Origin: Nitrospirae bacterium MYbinv3 | Lineage (GTDB): Bacteria > Nitrospirota > Thermodesulfovibrionia > Thermodesulfovibrionales > Magnetobacteriaceae | Assembly (NCBI GenBank): GCA_002753395.1 | Contig: PEAB01000039.1 | Location: 1-33,605, forward strand | Reading direction: 5' to 3' | Length of the DNA stretch: 33,605 bases | In this document: in pieces, positions 16,772-24,794 of the stretch | How the letters are laid out: the number at the start of each line of letters is the position of its first letter | How positions within the stretch are numbered: position 1 is the stretch's first letter | Position numbers and translations under genes: made by a program | Notes under the pieces: generated by a model | What the model saw: only the letters and a program-made list of their open reading frames with translations | Told to the model about the DNA's origin: nothing | Databases searched by the model: none

Positions 16772-17509
16772 TCAATCTTCCACCTCAACCATGATGTCCA
16801 TAGCAGCAGTCCTTCCTATGGCTATCCTTAGTTCATCTATTTTCAGGAGTATTGGACCTCTGGCACCGTTGTTTAATATCTCGACGGTTTTTCCTAGCCT
16901 CAAACCCATCTCCTGTATCCTTCTCTCTTTCCTTTGATCTGAAACGTCTTTAGGGAGATTCATATTTGGTGTGAAACTTATAACCCTGGCCTTTGTACCG
17001 TTTTTTAGGAGTCCAAGCGGCGACAACTTCATAAACTTACTGTTGACCGTCTTCTTGTATGAATCCTCATCAGCATCACTAGGCGCCTTATCCATGCATT
17101 GGGCGCATATGCCATAGAGATCCATCTTATGCCCTGTAAGGATATAACCATTGACCTCGGCAAGTCTCTCCTGCATAGATTCAATCTGATTGTCAAATAT
17201 CTCTACAGTTTTTTTACAGGAGACACATATTAGATGGTCATGATGTTCACTCTCATATTCATATCTCTTTATCCCGTCACCGAAGTCTTCCTCCCTCGCT
17301 AGTCCGGCATCAGAGAGCAATCTCAGTGTTCTGTAAACCGTGGTATGACCAATAGTGCTGTCTTTTTGCGCTATCTTACGATGTAGCTCTTCCACAGATA
17401 TATGCTTCTGGCTGCTTAAAAACTCATCAAGGATAAAGGCCCTCTGAGGGGTCATCTTTAATTGCTTCCAGTGTAAAAAGGTCTCAAAGTATTTTTTTAT
17501 GTCTTCCAC
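16772..17509 (-). CDS. Fur-family repressor fused to a FeoA domain
   Basis: The 245-residue protein joins two parts that are normally separate. Residues 1-140 are a Fur repressor: winged helix (TPQRAFILDEF...HTTVYRTLRLLSDAGLA), a metal-binding stretch YEYESEHHDHLICVSC, and the structural zinc cysteines C95/C98 and C135/C138. Residues about 158-243 are a FeoA SH3-like domain (KLSPLGLLKNGTKARVI...RRIQEMGLRLGKTVEIL...ILLKIDELRIAIGRTAAMDI). FeoA normally binds FeoB and affects Fe2+ uptake, so the fusion could both repress the operon and contact FeoB, which is inference. It starts at GTG 17509 with AGGTAGG 8 bases upstream. feoB follows after 20 bases. The reading frame is continuous across the joint, so it is not a frameshift artefact. 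Confidence 0.88.
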   Translation of the reverse strand: MEDIKKYFETFLHWKQLKMTPQRAFILDEFLSSQKHISVEELHRKIAQKDSTIGHTTVYRTLRLLSDAGLAREEDFGDGIKRYEYESEHHDHLICVSCKKTVEIFDNQIESMQERLAEVNGYILTGHKMDLYGICAQCMDKAPSDADEDSYKKTVNSKFMKLSPLGLLKNGTKARVISFTPNMNLPKDVSDQRKERRIQEMGLRLGKTVEILNNGARGPILLKIDELRIAIGRTAAMDIMVEVED

Positions 17510-17543
17510 GTTTTTTACCTACCTATTCCTTACAGCAGTTGCC

Positions 17544-17594
17544 AATGAAATTCATTTTCACCTGTACTTTATCATATTAACAATGGTGTGTCAA
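17544..17594 (-). promoter_or_regulatory. Promoter and Fur-box-like palindrome of the feo operon
   Basis: On the minus strand TTGACA (17594-17589) is followed after 17 bases by TAAAGT (17571-17566). The perfect 13-bp palindrome AATGAATTTCATT (17556-17544) lies about where transcription begins. Its half-site arrangement (6-1-6) is like Fur boxes, although the bases differ from GATAATNATTATC. Binding of the iron-loaded fusion protein here would close a feedback loop. The distance to the GTG start is 34 bases. Confidence 0.6.
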
Positions 17595-17628
17595 GCATTT
17601 ATTTACAGTAGATTAGTATCTTCTTTGG

Positions 17629-17680
17629 TAGTCCTGCAGAGGTAGTGATATTCAATCCCCCTCCCTTGATGGGAGGGGTT
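17629..17680 (+). repeat. R2 repeat with hairpin
   Basis: GGTAGTCCTGCAGAGGTAGT, then GATATTCAATC and an 8-bp stem hairpin CCCCTCCC-TTGAT-GGGAGGGG (17658-17678). Relatives are at 14345, 17841-17865, 28736 and 33285. Confidence 0.75.
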
Positions 17681-17689
17681 AGGGGTAAT

Positions 17690-17835
17690 GCTGTTGACTT
17701 AAGCAATCATGCCTGACATTTACGGGGTCAAGGGGACTGGTCCCCTTGTGGGAGGGTCTAGGGAGGGCAAAGCCCTCCTTATTCATTTTCACAGCCTTAA
17801 GTCAACAGCATTAGGGGTTAGGGGAGGGTGTTAAG
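17690..17835 (+). repeat. R1 repeat, copy 7 (long composite)
   Basis: It begins TTGACTTAAGCAATCATGCC, TGACATTTACGGGGTCAAGG and the ACTGGTCCCCTTGTGGGAGG core, continues with GGCAAAGCCCTCC and ends AGTCAACAGCATTAGGGG. The two ends (CTTAAGCAATC and AAGTCAACAGCATTA) repeat the tails of copy 6. Confidence 0.85.
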
Positions 17836-17840
17836 TTTAT

Positions 17841-17865
17841 GGTCAGCACTACCTTTTCAGGACTA
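17841..17865 (-). repeat. R2 repeat overlapping the 3' end of the glycosyltransferase gene
   Basis: In minus orientation it reads GGTAGTCCTGAAAAGGTAGT, the R2 unit, and its TAG is the stop of the GT4 gene. Confidence 0.6.
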
Positions 17866-18964
17866 CCGAAGACACAACATCTTCAAATGCCTGTCCTATC
17901 TTATGCCAACTGAAGTTATTTATTACTCTTTCTCTTGCCCTGACACCCATACTTGTCCTTAGAGCTTCATCGGAGAGAAGGGTATCGAGGGCGGCTGTCA
18001 GAGACTCTTTTTCCCTGGGTGTTACAAGGATACCTGTGTTGGGGGCTATGACCTCTGGGATGCCTCCTACGCTGGTAGCCACAACAGGTTTGGCACAGGC
18101 CATTGCCTCTGCTATTGAAATGCCAAATGTCTCATCTGCCACGCTTGGATAGACTGCTATGTCGCTTATTGCATAGTAGGCTGGCAGTTCTGCATTTGGC
18201 ACGCCCTTATGAAATATCACAGAGTCCGTTACATTTAATGTCTCCGCTAGCTGCTTAAGTTCGTCCAGGTATTCACCATCGCCTATGATAAGGTATTTAA
18301 CGTAGTGCCTCTTAACAATCTCAGCTAAGGCCATAATAGCGTACTGTATCCCTTTCAAGCCCACAAGGCGGCAGGCGCTTATTATAACCTTCTCGTTTCT
18401 GATGTTTAGGGCGTCTTTGAGTCCTCTGTCTTCTTTCATAGGATGAAACGTATCCGTATCTATGCCATTGTACAGGACACGAGGTCTGACGTTGCAGTAG
18501 TCCTGTATTACTGAAGCATTAAAATTACTGCATGATAAAAAGCTATCAATCTTCTTTACTAAGCTCCTGTAACCAGGGAAGAACTCTGTGCCGTGTGAGC
18601 TAAAGACAACACTGGCCCCTGTCAGCCTTCTTACCTTAAGAGCCGCTGGGATATCGTATGGTTTGTGGATGTAGATAACATCATAGTGGTTACTTACAAC
18701 GTCATCGAGCGAGTAGTAAGCAAAAGAGAGCCTTTCTACGAATTTTCTAAACCTTCTACCAAAGTCGGGTATACTATTACGATCCCAAAAGGGATACGTA
18801 TATACGCAGATATCATCTGCTTTAGAGGTCAGTATTTGCCCTTTGCCTCCGTAGACATGCACCTCATGACCACGCCTGGACAGGGTGTTTGCCATTCCCC
18901 ATATAAAGGTTTGAACACCGCCAAAGCTAACGGTAATTGTAACATCAAACAGTGCTATTTTCAA
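17849..18964 (-). CDS. GT4-family glycosyltransferase
   Basis: The 371-residue retaining glycosyltransferase has a GT-B fold. The N-terminus, KIALFDVTITVSFGGVQTF, holds the GG-V-Q acceptor loop, and the C-terminal nucleotide-sugar site has SACRLVGLKGIQYAI and the EX7E motif in DETFGISIAEAMACAKPVVA followed by TSVGGIPEVI. Donor and acceptor are unknown. It probably builds cell-surface polysaccharide or lipid-linked glycan at the cytoplasmic face. The only suitable start is TTG at 18964, without a clear ribosome site, 35 bases after the helicase gene, so it is translated from that operon. The last five codons and stop (VVLKR) are formed by an R2 repeat, so the original C-terminus may have been different. 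Confidence 0.82.
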   Translation of the reverse strand: MKIALFDVTITVSFGGVQTFIWGMANTLSRRGHEVHVYGGKGQILTSKADDICVYTYPFWDRNSIPDFGRRFRKFVERLSFAYYSLDDVVSNHYDVIYIHKPYDIPAALKVRRLTGASVVFSSHGTEFFPGYRSLVKKIDSFLSCSNFNASVIQDYCNVRPRVLYNGIDTDTFHPMKEDRGLKDALNIRNEKVIISACRLVGLKGIQYAIMALAEIVKRHYVKYLIIGDGEYLDELKQLAETLNVTDSVIFHKGVPNAELPAYYAISDIAVYPSVADETFGISIAEAMACAKPVVATSVGGIPEVIAPNTGILVTPREKESLTAALDTLLSDEALRTSMGVRARERVINNFSWHKIGQAFEDVVSSVVLKR

Positions 18965-18999
18965 TTAAGGTACAAGGGGAGCGACGCCCCCCTCTCTTA

Positions 19000-20400
19000 T
19001 TAAAACCTTTTTCTACGCGTAGGCATTCTCTTAACACTTTTCTGTCTTGCTGTCTTGTGCATAATACGTTCAACCTCTCTGCTGCTAAGGCCAATCCTGT
19101 TTGGACCTGCTACTGATTGTTTGTCTAACAGCATAGAGACAGCCTTACAGGCAATCTGTGTGCAATCCACGTCCTCCGAGAGACGTTGTATTATCTCAAC
19201 GGCTTCCTCGTTTATATGTTCACGGGTCAACTTACCTATGAGCAGGTTCTGGTGCCGCCTTCTGGCCTGAGTGATGGTTGGGACCTCCTCGTAGACTATC
19301 GGGGCGCCGGAGAACTCCATAATGCGATTTAGTTCCTTAAACTCCAGCGGTGTGACCAGCGTTATGGCAATCCCTTTCTTTCCGGCTCTTCCCGTTCGAC
19401 CGATACGGTGCACGTAGCTTTCCGGGTCAAAGGGTATGTGGTAGTTAAATACGTGAGAGACGTCGGTGATATCAAGGCCTCTGGCTGCCACATCTGTTGC
19501 AATCAGCATGTCTATGCGCCCGCGCTTGAAGCTGTCCATCGTTACGTTTCTCTGGAATTGTTCCATATCCCCGTGTAGAGCTTTTGCAGAGTATCCACGT
19601 GATATCATTGTCGTGGATAGGATATCAGTCTCTCTCTTGGTGCGGCAAAAAATGAGCGCCTTTGGCGGTGCCTCTGTGTCTATGAGTCTGACAAGCGCCT
19701 CTTCACGCTCACGTTCCTCTATTACGTAGTAGCGTTGTTCTATGTCCTCAGGTGTAGCGAGGGTTTTTGGCGTTACGTCGATGGTTACAGGGTTTTGCAG
19801 GATCGTTCTTGCTAACTTTGCAATGGCGGGCGGTACGGTTGCCGAAAAAAGCAGGGTTTGACGTACCTTGGGCAGGAATTCAAATATCGACCCGATGTCC
19901 TCGATAAAGCCCATATCCAGCATCTCATCTGCCTCATCAAGGATGACGATCCACGGGTTAAAGCCCTTTAATCGTCCAGCCCTGAGATGGTCAAGCAGCC
20001 TTCCCGGTGTGGCCGTAACCACCTGTGCACCACGGTTATTAATTAAATCCACCTGCCTGCTTATAGATTGACCTCCATATACAGCCACTGTCTGTATAGA
20101 GGCATAACGTCCAAGACGATACAGCTCGTCGCTGACCTGTGATGCAAGCTCCCGTGTTGGGATTATCACTAGAATCTCAACCTCACCGGTGAATCGAGCC
20201 ATCTGCATGGCTGGGAGGCCAAATGCGGCTGTCTTACCAGTTCCCGTCTGTGCCTGCGCTATTACGTCGCGCCCTTGGAGGATCACCGGTATCGCCTTTT
20301 CCTGAATTGGGGATGGTACCTTAAAGCCGGCCTCAATTACTCCCTTTAAGATATTCTTACTAAAGCCGAAGCCTTCAAAATCGTTTAGTTCTTGTTCCAT
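19000..20400 (-). CDS. DEAD-box ATP-dependent RNA helicase
   Basis: This unwinds RNA, with likely roles in ribosome assembly, mRNA decay or cold response. In the 466-residue protein the Q motif is around FKVPSPIQ (Gln33), Walker A is AQTGTGKT (50-57), then PTRELA, TPGRLLDH, DEAD (155-158), SAT (186-188), FCRTKRE, and HRIGRTGRAG (331-340). After the helicase core an extension of about 100 residues ends in a very basic tail (KSVKRMPTRRKRF) that probably binds RNA. It lacks the DbpA-type RNA-binding domain, so an exact name (rhlE, csdA) is not given. The ribosome site AAGGA is only 2 bases from the ATG. It lies between the GspC-like gene and the GT4 gene in one orientation. Confidence 0.93.
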   Translation of the reverse strand: MEQELNDFEGFGFSKNILKGVIEAGFKVPSPIQEKAIPVILQGRDVIAQAQTGTGKTAAFGLPAMQMARFTGEVEILVIIPTRELASQVSDELYRLGRYASIQTVAVYGGQSISRQVDLINNRGAQVVTATPGRLLDHLRAGRLKGFNPWIVILDEADEMLDMGFIEDIGSIFEFLPKVRQTLLFSATVPPAIAKLARTILQNPVTIDVTPKTLATPEDIEQRYYVIEEREREEALVRLIDTEAPPKALIFCRTKRETDILSTTMISRGYSAKALHGDMEQFQRNVTMDSFKRGRIDMLIATDVAARGLDITDVSHVFNYHIPFDPESYVHRIGRTGRAGKKGIAITLVTPLEFKELNRIMEFSGAPIVYEEVPTITQARRRHQNLLIGKLTREHINEEAVEIIQRLSEDVDCTQIACKAVSMLLDKQSVAGPNRIGLSSREVERIMHKTARQKSVKRMPTRRKRF

Positions 20401-20450
20401 ATTCCTTTTTTTGCCTTCTTTAAATTTTATTTGTTTAGTATACCATAACT

Positions 20451-21083
20451 TTAAGGTCCTGGCATAGGTGGTATAGGTATTGGCGGCATACCAGGAGGGG
20501 ACTGCATCACAGGGGGCACCCCTGGCGGTGTATTGCCCTTTGGCGGCACAGGTGTTGGAGGCGAACCCGTTCTGGGTTTCTTCTTACTGCTGTCTACAAC
20601 AAGATATCTTAAGGTCTTATCACCGCTCACGAATTCAACATACTCAGGGGTGATGGTCTTTAACGTATACCCGCTGATTGTATCTCCCTGGTGGAGTCTC
20701 CTCTGTCTTTGACCTCTGCCAGGCGTGCTGAAGGGATTTTTCTTGTCCTCTACATAAACTGATGTGGCATTGGGATACATCAATATCCCATATAGTATGA
20801 AATCCGGCGGAGGGGCCTGCGGCTCTGGTGCCTTTGCTGGTAAAACCAGCTTTCTCTCCTGATGAAACAGGTTCTTATCTGTTATAATCATGTAAGCGCC
20901 TCTGTCGTCTAACTTTTGCCCCTCCAGTATCTTTACCTCTTCATGTTCTAAAGGCTCAACCTTCTTCTTAGTAACCTTTGGGACGCTCTTCTCCTTGTAA
21001 AGCCTCTCTTCATACATGCCCGTCAGTATCAACAAAACGATTAGGCTTGCATTTAATAAGTTGAAATGCCTCAATACCCTCAT
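20451..21083 (-). CDS. GspC/PilP-like inner-membrane-anchored periplasmic protein
   Basis: The 210-residue protein has a short cytoplasmic start (MRVLRHFN), one membrane helix (LLNASLIVLLILTGMY) and a periplasmic part. Residues about 70-165 resemble the homology region of GspC: ITDKNLFHQER, then DFILYGILMYPNATSVYVED and GDTISGYTLKTITPEYVEFV. In type II secretion this domain contacts the secretin GspD. The C-terminal 45 residues are very proline-rich (PPGMPPIPIPPMPGP). No other secretion gene is nearby, so it is an orphan gspC, or a pilus-related protein of similar fold. It starts at ATG 21083 and is followed after 50 bases by the helicase gene. Confidence 0.6.
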   Translation of the reverse strand: MRVLRHFNLLNASLIVLLILTGMYEERLYKEKSVPKVTKKKVEPLEHEEVKILEGQKLDDRGAYMIITDKNLFHQERKLVLPAKAPEPQAPPPDFILYGILMYPNATSVYVEDKKNPFSTPGRGQRQRRLHQGDTISGYTLKTITPEYVEFVSGDKTLRYLVVDSSKKKPRTGSPPTPVPPKGNTPPGVPPVMQSPPGMPPIPIPPMPGP

Positions 21084-21113
21084 TGGTACAGTATAGCATT
21101 ATTGTAAGACTCT

Positions 21114-21323
21114 GTGCATAAGAAAATCATGGAAACAAAAGTATATAATGGGGTCAAGGGGACTGGTCCCCTTGTGGGAGGGTCTAGGGAGGGCAAAGCC
21201 CTCCTTATTTATCTTCACAGATTAAGTCAACAGCATTAGGTCTGAGGGGAGGGGTTGCGAACCCCCTGCGGCAACAGGCAGAGCCTCCCCTTCTTTGACA
21301 AAACCCACGACTTTCTTATGCAC
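21114..21323 (+). repeat. R1 repeat, copy 8 (bounded by terminal inverted repeats)
   Basis: This is the longest copy. It starts GTGCATAAGAAAATCATGG and ends CCCACGACTTTCTTATGCAC, the inverse with two mismatches. Between them are the GGGGTCAAGGGGACTGGTCC core, GGCAAAGCCCTCC, AGTCAACAGCATTAGG, GGGGTTGCGAACCCCCTGC and GGCAGAGCCTCCCC. No target duplication was found. Bases 21324-21433 hold no gene. Confidence 0.85.
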
Positions 21324-21433
21324 CCCAACACACGTTGTATTTTTCCTTACATCCATGATACCGGAATAACATTATATTTTCCTGCGTTTAAATTTTAGTT
21401 CGCTGCTTAATTTTAACATAAGGAGAATTAATA

Positions 21434-21487
21434 ATGAATCCAGTTAAGGAGTTTTATAAGAAGCTTGAGAGGGTAAAATCAAAATGA
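21434..21487 (+). CDS. 17-residue leader peptide overlapping rph
   Basis: [17 protein letters not shown] is preceded by AAGGAG 8-9 bases before its ATG and ends in a TGA that overlaps the rph ATG (ATGA, 21484-21487). rph itself has only a weak GAGAGGG inside the leader, so its translation is probably coupled to the leader. The peptide is highly charged, without an obvious run of one amino acid, so classical attenuation is not indicated. A stretch at 152-200 looks similar (CATAAGGAGA...AGGAGTTTT.NAAGA.GCT). Confidence 0.5.
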   Translation: MNPVKEFYKKLERVKSK

Positions 21488-22218
21488 GACCTGACGAAAG
21501 ATTGGCTGACCAGTTGCGGCCAGTGACAATACATCGCGGATTTATAAAGTATGCAGAGGGTTCAGCTCTTATCGAGGTTGGCAATACCAAGGTCATATGC
21601 ACGGCCACTATCGAGGAGGGTGTTCCACCCTTTTTGAAGGACAGCGGGCAAGGCTGGATAACGGCCGAGTACTCGATGCTCCCACGCTCCACACACACGC
21701 GCAGCACAAGGGAGGCCAAGACGGGCAGGGTCAGCGGACGTACCTACGAAATACAACGCATGATTGGCCGAGCCCTCCGCAGCGTCATAAACATGCACCA
21801 GATGGGTGAGCGGACAGTCCTTATCGACTGCGATGTGATACAGGCAGATGGCGGTACCCGGACAGCCTCTATTACGGGGGCCTTTGTGTGTCTGGTAGAC
21901 GCCCTGCGTTTTGCCGAAAAAAACGGCATTATACGGAGGTTCCCCGTAACAGACTACCTTGCAGCAGTCAGCGCCGGTATCGTGGATGGCCAGCAGAGGT
22001 TAGACCTTTGTTATGAGGAGGACAGTCGTGCAGACGTCGATATGAACGTTGTTATGACCGCCTCCAACAGGTATGTAGAGATACAAGGATGTGCTGAGGG
22101 TACCCCATTTCCAAGACATACTGTCAACGAGCTGCTTGACCTTGCAGCCTTGGGTATCACTCAGCTTATAGCCATTCAAAGGCAGGTGTTGGAAGATGGA
22201 CATTTATCTGGCAACTAA
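21484..22218 (+). CDS. rph: Ribonuclease PH
   Basis: Phosphate-dependent 3' exoribonuclease that trims tRNA 3' ends, active as a hexameric ring. The 244-residue sequence has the full set of blocks: [19 protein letters not shown] (usually RPDGR), [72 protein letters not shown], and the C-terminal [19 protein letters not shown] catalytic acidic region. The G in RPDGR is E here, which is unusual but outside the catalytic acids. It overlaps the leader peptide by 4 bases and rdgB by 23 bases, the common rph-rdgB pair. Confidence 0.95.
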   Translation: MRPDERLADQLRPVTIHRGFIKYAEGSALIEVGNTKVICTATIEEGVPPFLKDSGQGWITAEYSMLPRSTHTRSTREAKTGRVSGRTYEIQRMIGRALRSVINMHQMGERTVLIDCDVIQADGGTRTASITGAFVCLVDALRFAEKNGIIRRFPVTDYLAAVSAGIVDGQQRLDLCYEEDSRADVDMNVVMTASNRYVEIQGCAEGTPFPRHTVNELLDLAALGITQLIAIQRQVLEDGHLSGN

Positions 22219-22825
22219 TAACAAGGGAAAGATCAGGGAGCTCAACAGGCTGTTTGAGGCAACCCCGTACGCGTTCGTTGCCGCCGGAGAGCTGTTGAAG
22301 GATACTGACGTATTAGAAGATGGCAAGAGTTATTACGAAAATGCCTACAAGAAGGCCATCTATCTTTACCACAAGACAGCCGCATATGTGGTAGCCGAGG
22401 ACTCTGGCCTGGAGGTGGAGGCACTTGATGGCGCTCCTGGTGTGTACTCAGCACGGTTTGCAAACCTGTTACAAGATACAAACGCCACCGACATAGAAAA
22501 TATCACCCACCTGCTCAGTCTGCTCACCGATGTACCAGCTTCAAAGCGGGCAGCCAGGTATGTCTCCGTCCTGTGTTTGATAGAAAACGGCGAGGAGAGG
22601 TATTTTGAGGGTGAGGTGCGGGGGAGGATCATTGAAACACCTGCCGGGGATTTTGGTTTTGGCTATGACCCGATCTTCGTCCCCGATGGCTACGATCAGA
22701 CGTTTGCTCAGTTAGGGCAAGAGATCAAAAACAGGATCAGCCACAGGGCAATGGCCGCTCAAAGGCTTAAAGAGTATATTGGAAAAATGGGGAACGCTGC
22801 TCCCCCTCATGGCTTAAGGCTTTGA
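22196..22825 (+). CDS. rdgB: Non-canonical purine NTP pyrophosphatase (RdgB/HAM1)
   Basis: Cleaves ITP, dITP and XTP to monophosphates, preventing their incorporation. The 209-residue protein has the signature [11 protein letters not shown] at the N-terminus, [20 protein letters not shown] (with the Mg2+-binding acidic residues), and [14 protein letters not shown]. It starts inside the 3' end of rph, at an ATG with GGAAG a few bases upstream, so coupled translation is expected. The last few codons (APPHGLRL) are variable in the family. Confidence 0.93.
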   Translation: MDIYLATNNKGKIRELNRLFEATPYAFVAAGELLKDTDVLEDGKSYYENAYKKAIYLYHKTAAYVVAEDSGLEVEALDGAPGVYSARFANLLQDTNATDIENITHLLSLLTDVPASKRAARYVSVLCLIENGEERYFEGEVRGRIIETPAGDFGFGYDPIFVPDGYDQTFAQLGQEIKNRISHRAMAAQRLKEYIGKMGNAAPPHGLRL

Positions 22826-22839
22826 AGATGCAAAAAAAA

Positions 22840-23010
22840 TAGGAAGGGCTTTGCCCTCCCTAGACCCACCCACAAGGGGACTCATCCCCTTGACCCCGTA
22901 AATGTCATGCAAGGAGGGGGCAGCGACCCCCTTCAATGGACTGGTACCCTTGCGAGGGGTCTGAGGGGGAGCAGAGCACCTCTTTCTCTCCGTAAAATTC
23001 TAATGCACCC
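22840..23010 (-). repeat. R1 repeat, copy 9 (rearranged)
   Basis: Inverse GGAAGGGCTTTGCCCTCCC, CCCACAAGGGGACTCATCCC and GACCCCGTAAATGTC, then a second partial core (GGACTGGTACCCTTGCGAGG, GGTCTGAGGGGGAGCAGAGC) in the other orientation. This is two overlapping copies in opposite directions. Confidence 0.75.
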
Positions 23011-23061
23011 GTGTAGAATTTTGCTTGTTCAGAGGTGGTGTGTTGTGTTAAGATAAGGCTG

Positions 23062-24651
23062 ATGAAAAAAATTGAGATTTATGATACAACCCTAAGGGAT
23101 GGGGCGCAGGCTGAGGAGGTCACTTTCTCCGTCGAAGATAAGGTACTGATAACTGAAAAACTCGACGACTTTGGTATCAACTACATAGAAGGGGGTTGGC
23201 CTGGCTCAAACCCCAGGGACGTCGAATACTTCGAGCAGGTCAAAGGACTGAAGCTCAAGAATGCAAATATTGTGGCATTTGGCAGTACACAGAGGTTTGG
23301 ACATGCAGCAGAAAACGACCTAAACCTCAAAGCGCTTGTTGCAGCAGGGACGAGCGTTATAACAATATTTGGAAAGACATGGGATTTTCATGTCAGAGAG
23401 GCTCTAAAGATTTCACTCGATGACAACCTTAAGCTGATCTATGATTCAATACGCTTCTTGAAGCGGCATGGGGTTAAGGTGTTTTTCGACTGTGAACACT
23501 TCTTTCAAGGGTTTCAAAACAACCAGGAGTACGCCATCAGGAGCATCAAGGCGGCAGAGGAGGCCGGCGCCGACTGCCTTGTCCTATGCGACACAAATGG
23601 CGGATGTCTGCCTGAGTATGTGGGGCAGGTAACCCAATACGTCATCAAGAACGTACAAACCTCAGTTGGCATCCACGCCCACAACGACTCCGACTGCGCC
23701 GTGGCAAACTCGCTTGCGGCTGTCAGCGTTGGTGCGGTACAGGTGCAAGGTACCATCAATGGATTGGGTGAACGATGCGGCAACGCAAACCTGTGCTCCA
23801 TCATACCAAATCTGCAAATCAAGCAGGGATATGAGTGTATTGGCGACAAGCTAAAACTCGTCCGCGAGGTCTCAAGGTACGTCAACGAAATAGCCAACAT
23901 CAGCCACGTCAGGCGGCAGCCCTACGTTGGCGACAGTGCATTTGCCCACAAGGCGGGTATTCACGTCAGCGCCATCCTCAAGCGGCCTGAGACGTACGAA
24001 CATATAAGACCGGAACTGGTGGGTAACTCACAAAGGATGTTGGTATCCGACCTGGCTGGCAAGAGCAACGTGATCAGAAAGGCGGAGGAGTTTGGCGTGC
24101 ATTTTACGGACAGAGACAAGTCCCAGGAGCTATTGGATAAGTTAAAGACACTTGAGAGTGAGGGCTTTCAGTTTGAGGCCGCTGAGGCGTCCTTTGAGCT
24201 GTTGATGAAAAAGAGCACCGGTCAGTACTGGGAGGCCTTTGAACTGCTTGGTTTTCGCGTGATTGTAGAGAAAGAGGACAGGTGTAAAGAGGCAAAGAGC
24301 GAGGCCACAATCAAGCTCAGACTCCCAGATGGTGTGGTCGAACATACCGCCGCCGAGGGTAACGGCCCAGTCAACGCCCTGGACAATGCTCTGCGGAAGG
24401 CTCTGCATCCATACTACCCAAGCCTCAGGGAAGTCATACTGCACGACTACAAGGTCAGGGTGCTCTCAGGCGTCAAGGGCACGGCCACAGGTGTGAGGGT
24501 GCTAATCGAGTCGGGCGATTGTGACAGCAGATGGGGCACAGTGGGGGTTAGCAAGAACGTCATAGAGGCCTCTTGGCAGGCCCTTGTTGACAGCATAGAG
24601 TACAAGCTGTTAAAGGACGAAAAACGGCTTGATGCAGAAACGCCAAAATAG
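23062..24651 (+). CDS. cimA: (R)-citramalate synthase
   Basis: Condenses acetyl-CoA and pyruvate to (R)-citramalate, the first step of the threonine-independent route to isoleucine. It belongs to the DRE-TIM metallolyases: [20 protein letters not shown] (metal and catalytic Asp/Arg), [10 protein letters not shown] (the CimA form), the [13 protein letters not shown] metal histidines, [11 protein letters not shown], and a C-terminal LeuA-type regulatory domain (about residues 395-520) that usually binds isoleucine. The 529-residue length fits CimA better than 2-isopropylmalate synthase. I start at ATG 23062 (MKKIEIYD) rather than the GTG-type frame start at 23035, because family members begin there. 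It is monocistronic here, bounded by R1 copies. Confidence 0.93.
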   Translation: MKKIEIYDTTLRDGAQAEEVTFSVEDKVLITEKLDDFGINYIEGGWPGSNPRDVEYFEQVKGLKLKNANIVAFGSTQRFGHAAENDLNLKALVAAGTSVITIFGKTWDFHVREALKISLDDNLKLIYDSIRFLKRHGVKVFFDCEHFFQGFQNNQEYAIRSIKAAEEAGADCLVLCDTNGGCLPEYVGQVTQYVIKNVQTSVGIHAHNDSDCAVANSLAAVSVGAVQVQGTINGLGERCGNANLCSIIPNLQIKQGYECIGDKLKLVREVSRYVNEIANISHVRRQPYVGDSAFAHKAGIHVSAILKRPETYEHIRPELVGNSQRMLVSDLAGKSNVIRKAEEFGVHFTDRDKSQELLDKLKTLESEGFQFEAAEASFELLMKKSTGQYWEAFELLGFRVIVEKEDRCKEAKSEATIKLRLPDGVVEHTAAEGNGPVNALDNALRKALHPYYPSLREVILHDYKVRVLSGVKGTATGVRVLIESGDCDSRWGTVGVSKNVIEASWQALVDSIEYKLLKDEKRLDAETPK

Positions 24652-24700
24652 GTAGTATTTCAGTATACGACTGAGTTATTAAGTATAAACATGCGATATC

Positions 24701-24786
24701 TTGGGGTCAAGGGGACTGGTCCCCTTGTGGGTGGATCTAGGGAGAGGGGGGCGAACCCCTGCGTCAGTAGGCAAAGCCTTCCATTT
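24701..24786 (+). repeat. R1 repeat, copy 10
   Basis: GGGGTCAAGGGGACTGGTCC, TGTGGGTGGATCTAGGGAG, GCGAACCCCTGCGTCAGTAG and GCAAAGCCTTCC. It lies between the convergent cimA and GT2 genes. Confidence 0.85.
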
Positions 24787-24794
24787 TTAATGCT

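Noticed and set aside
23035-23061. Upstream extension of cimA (MVCCVKIRL)
   Set aside because: Family members begin at MKKIEIYD; the extension starts at a GTG-like codon without ribosome site.
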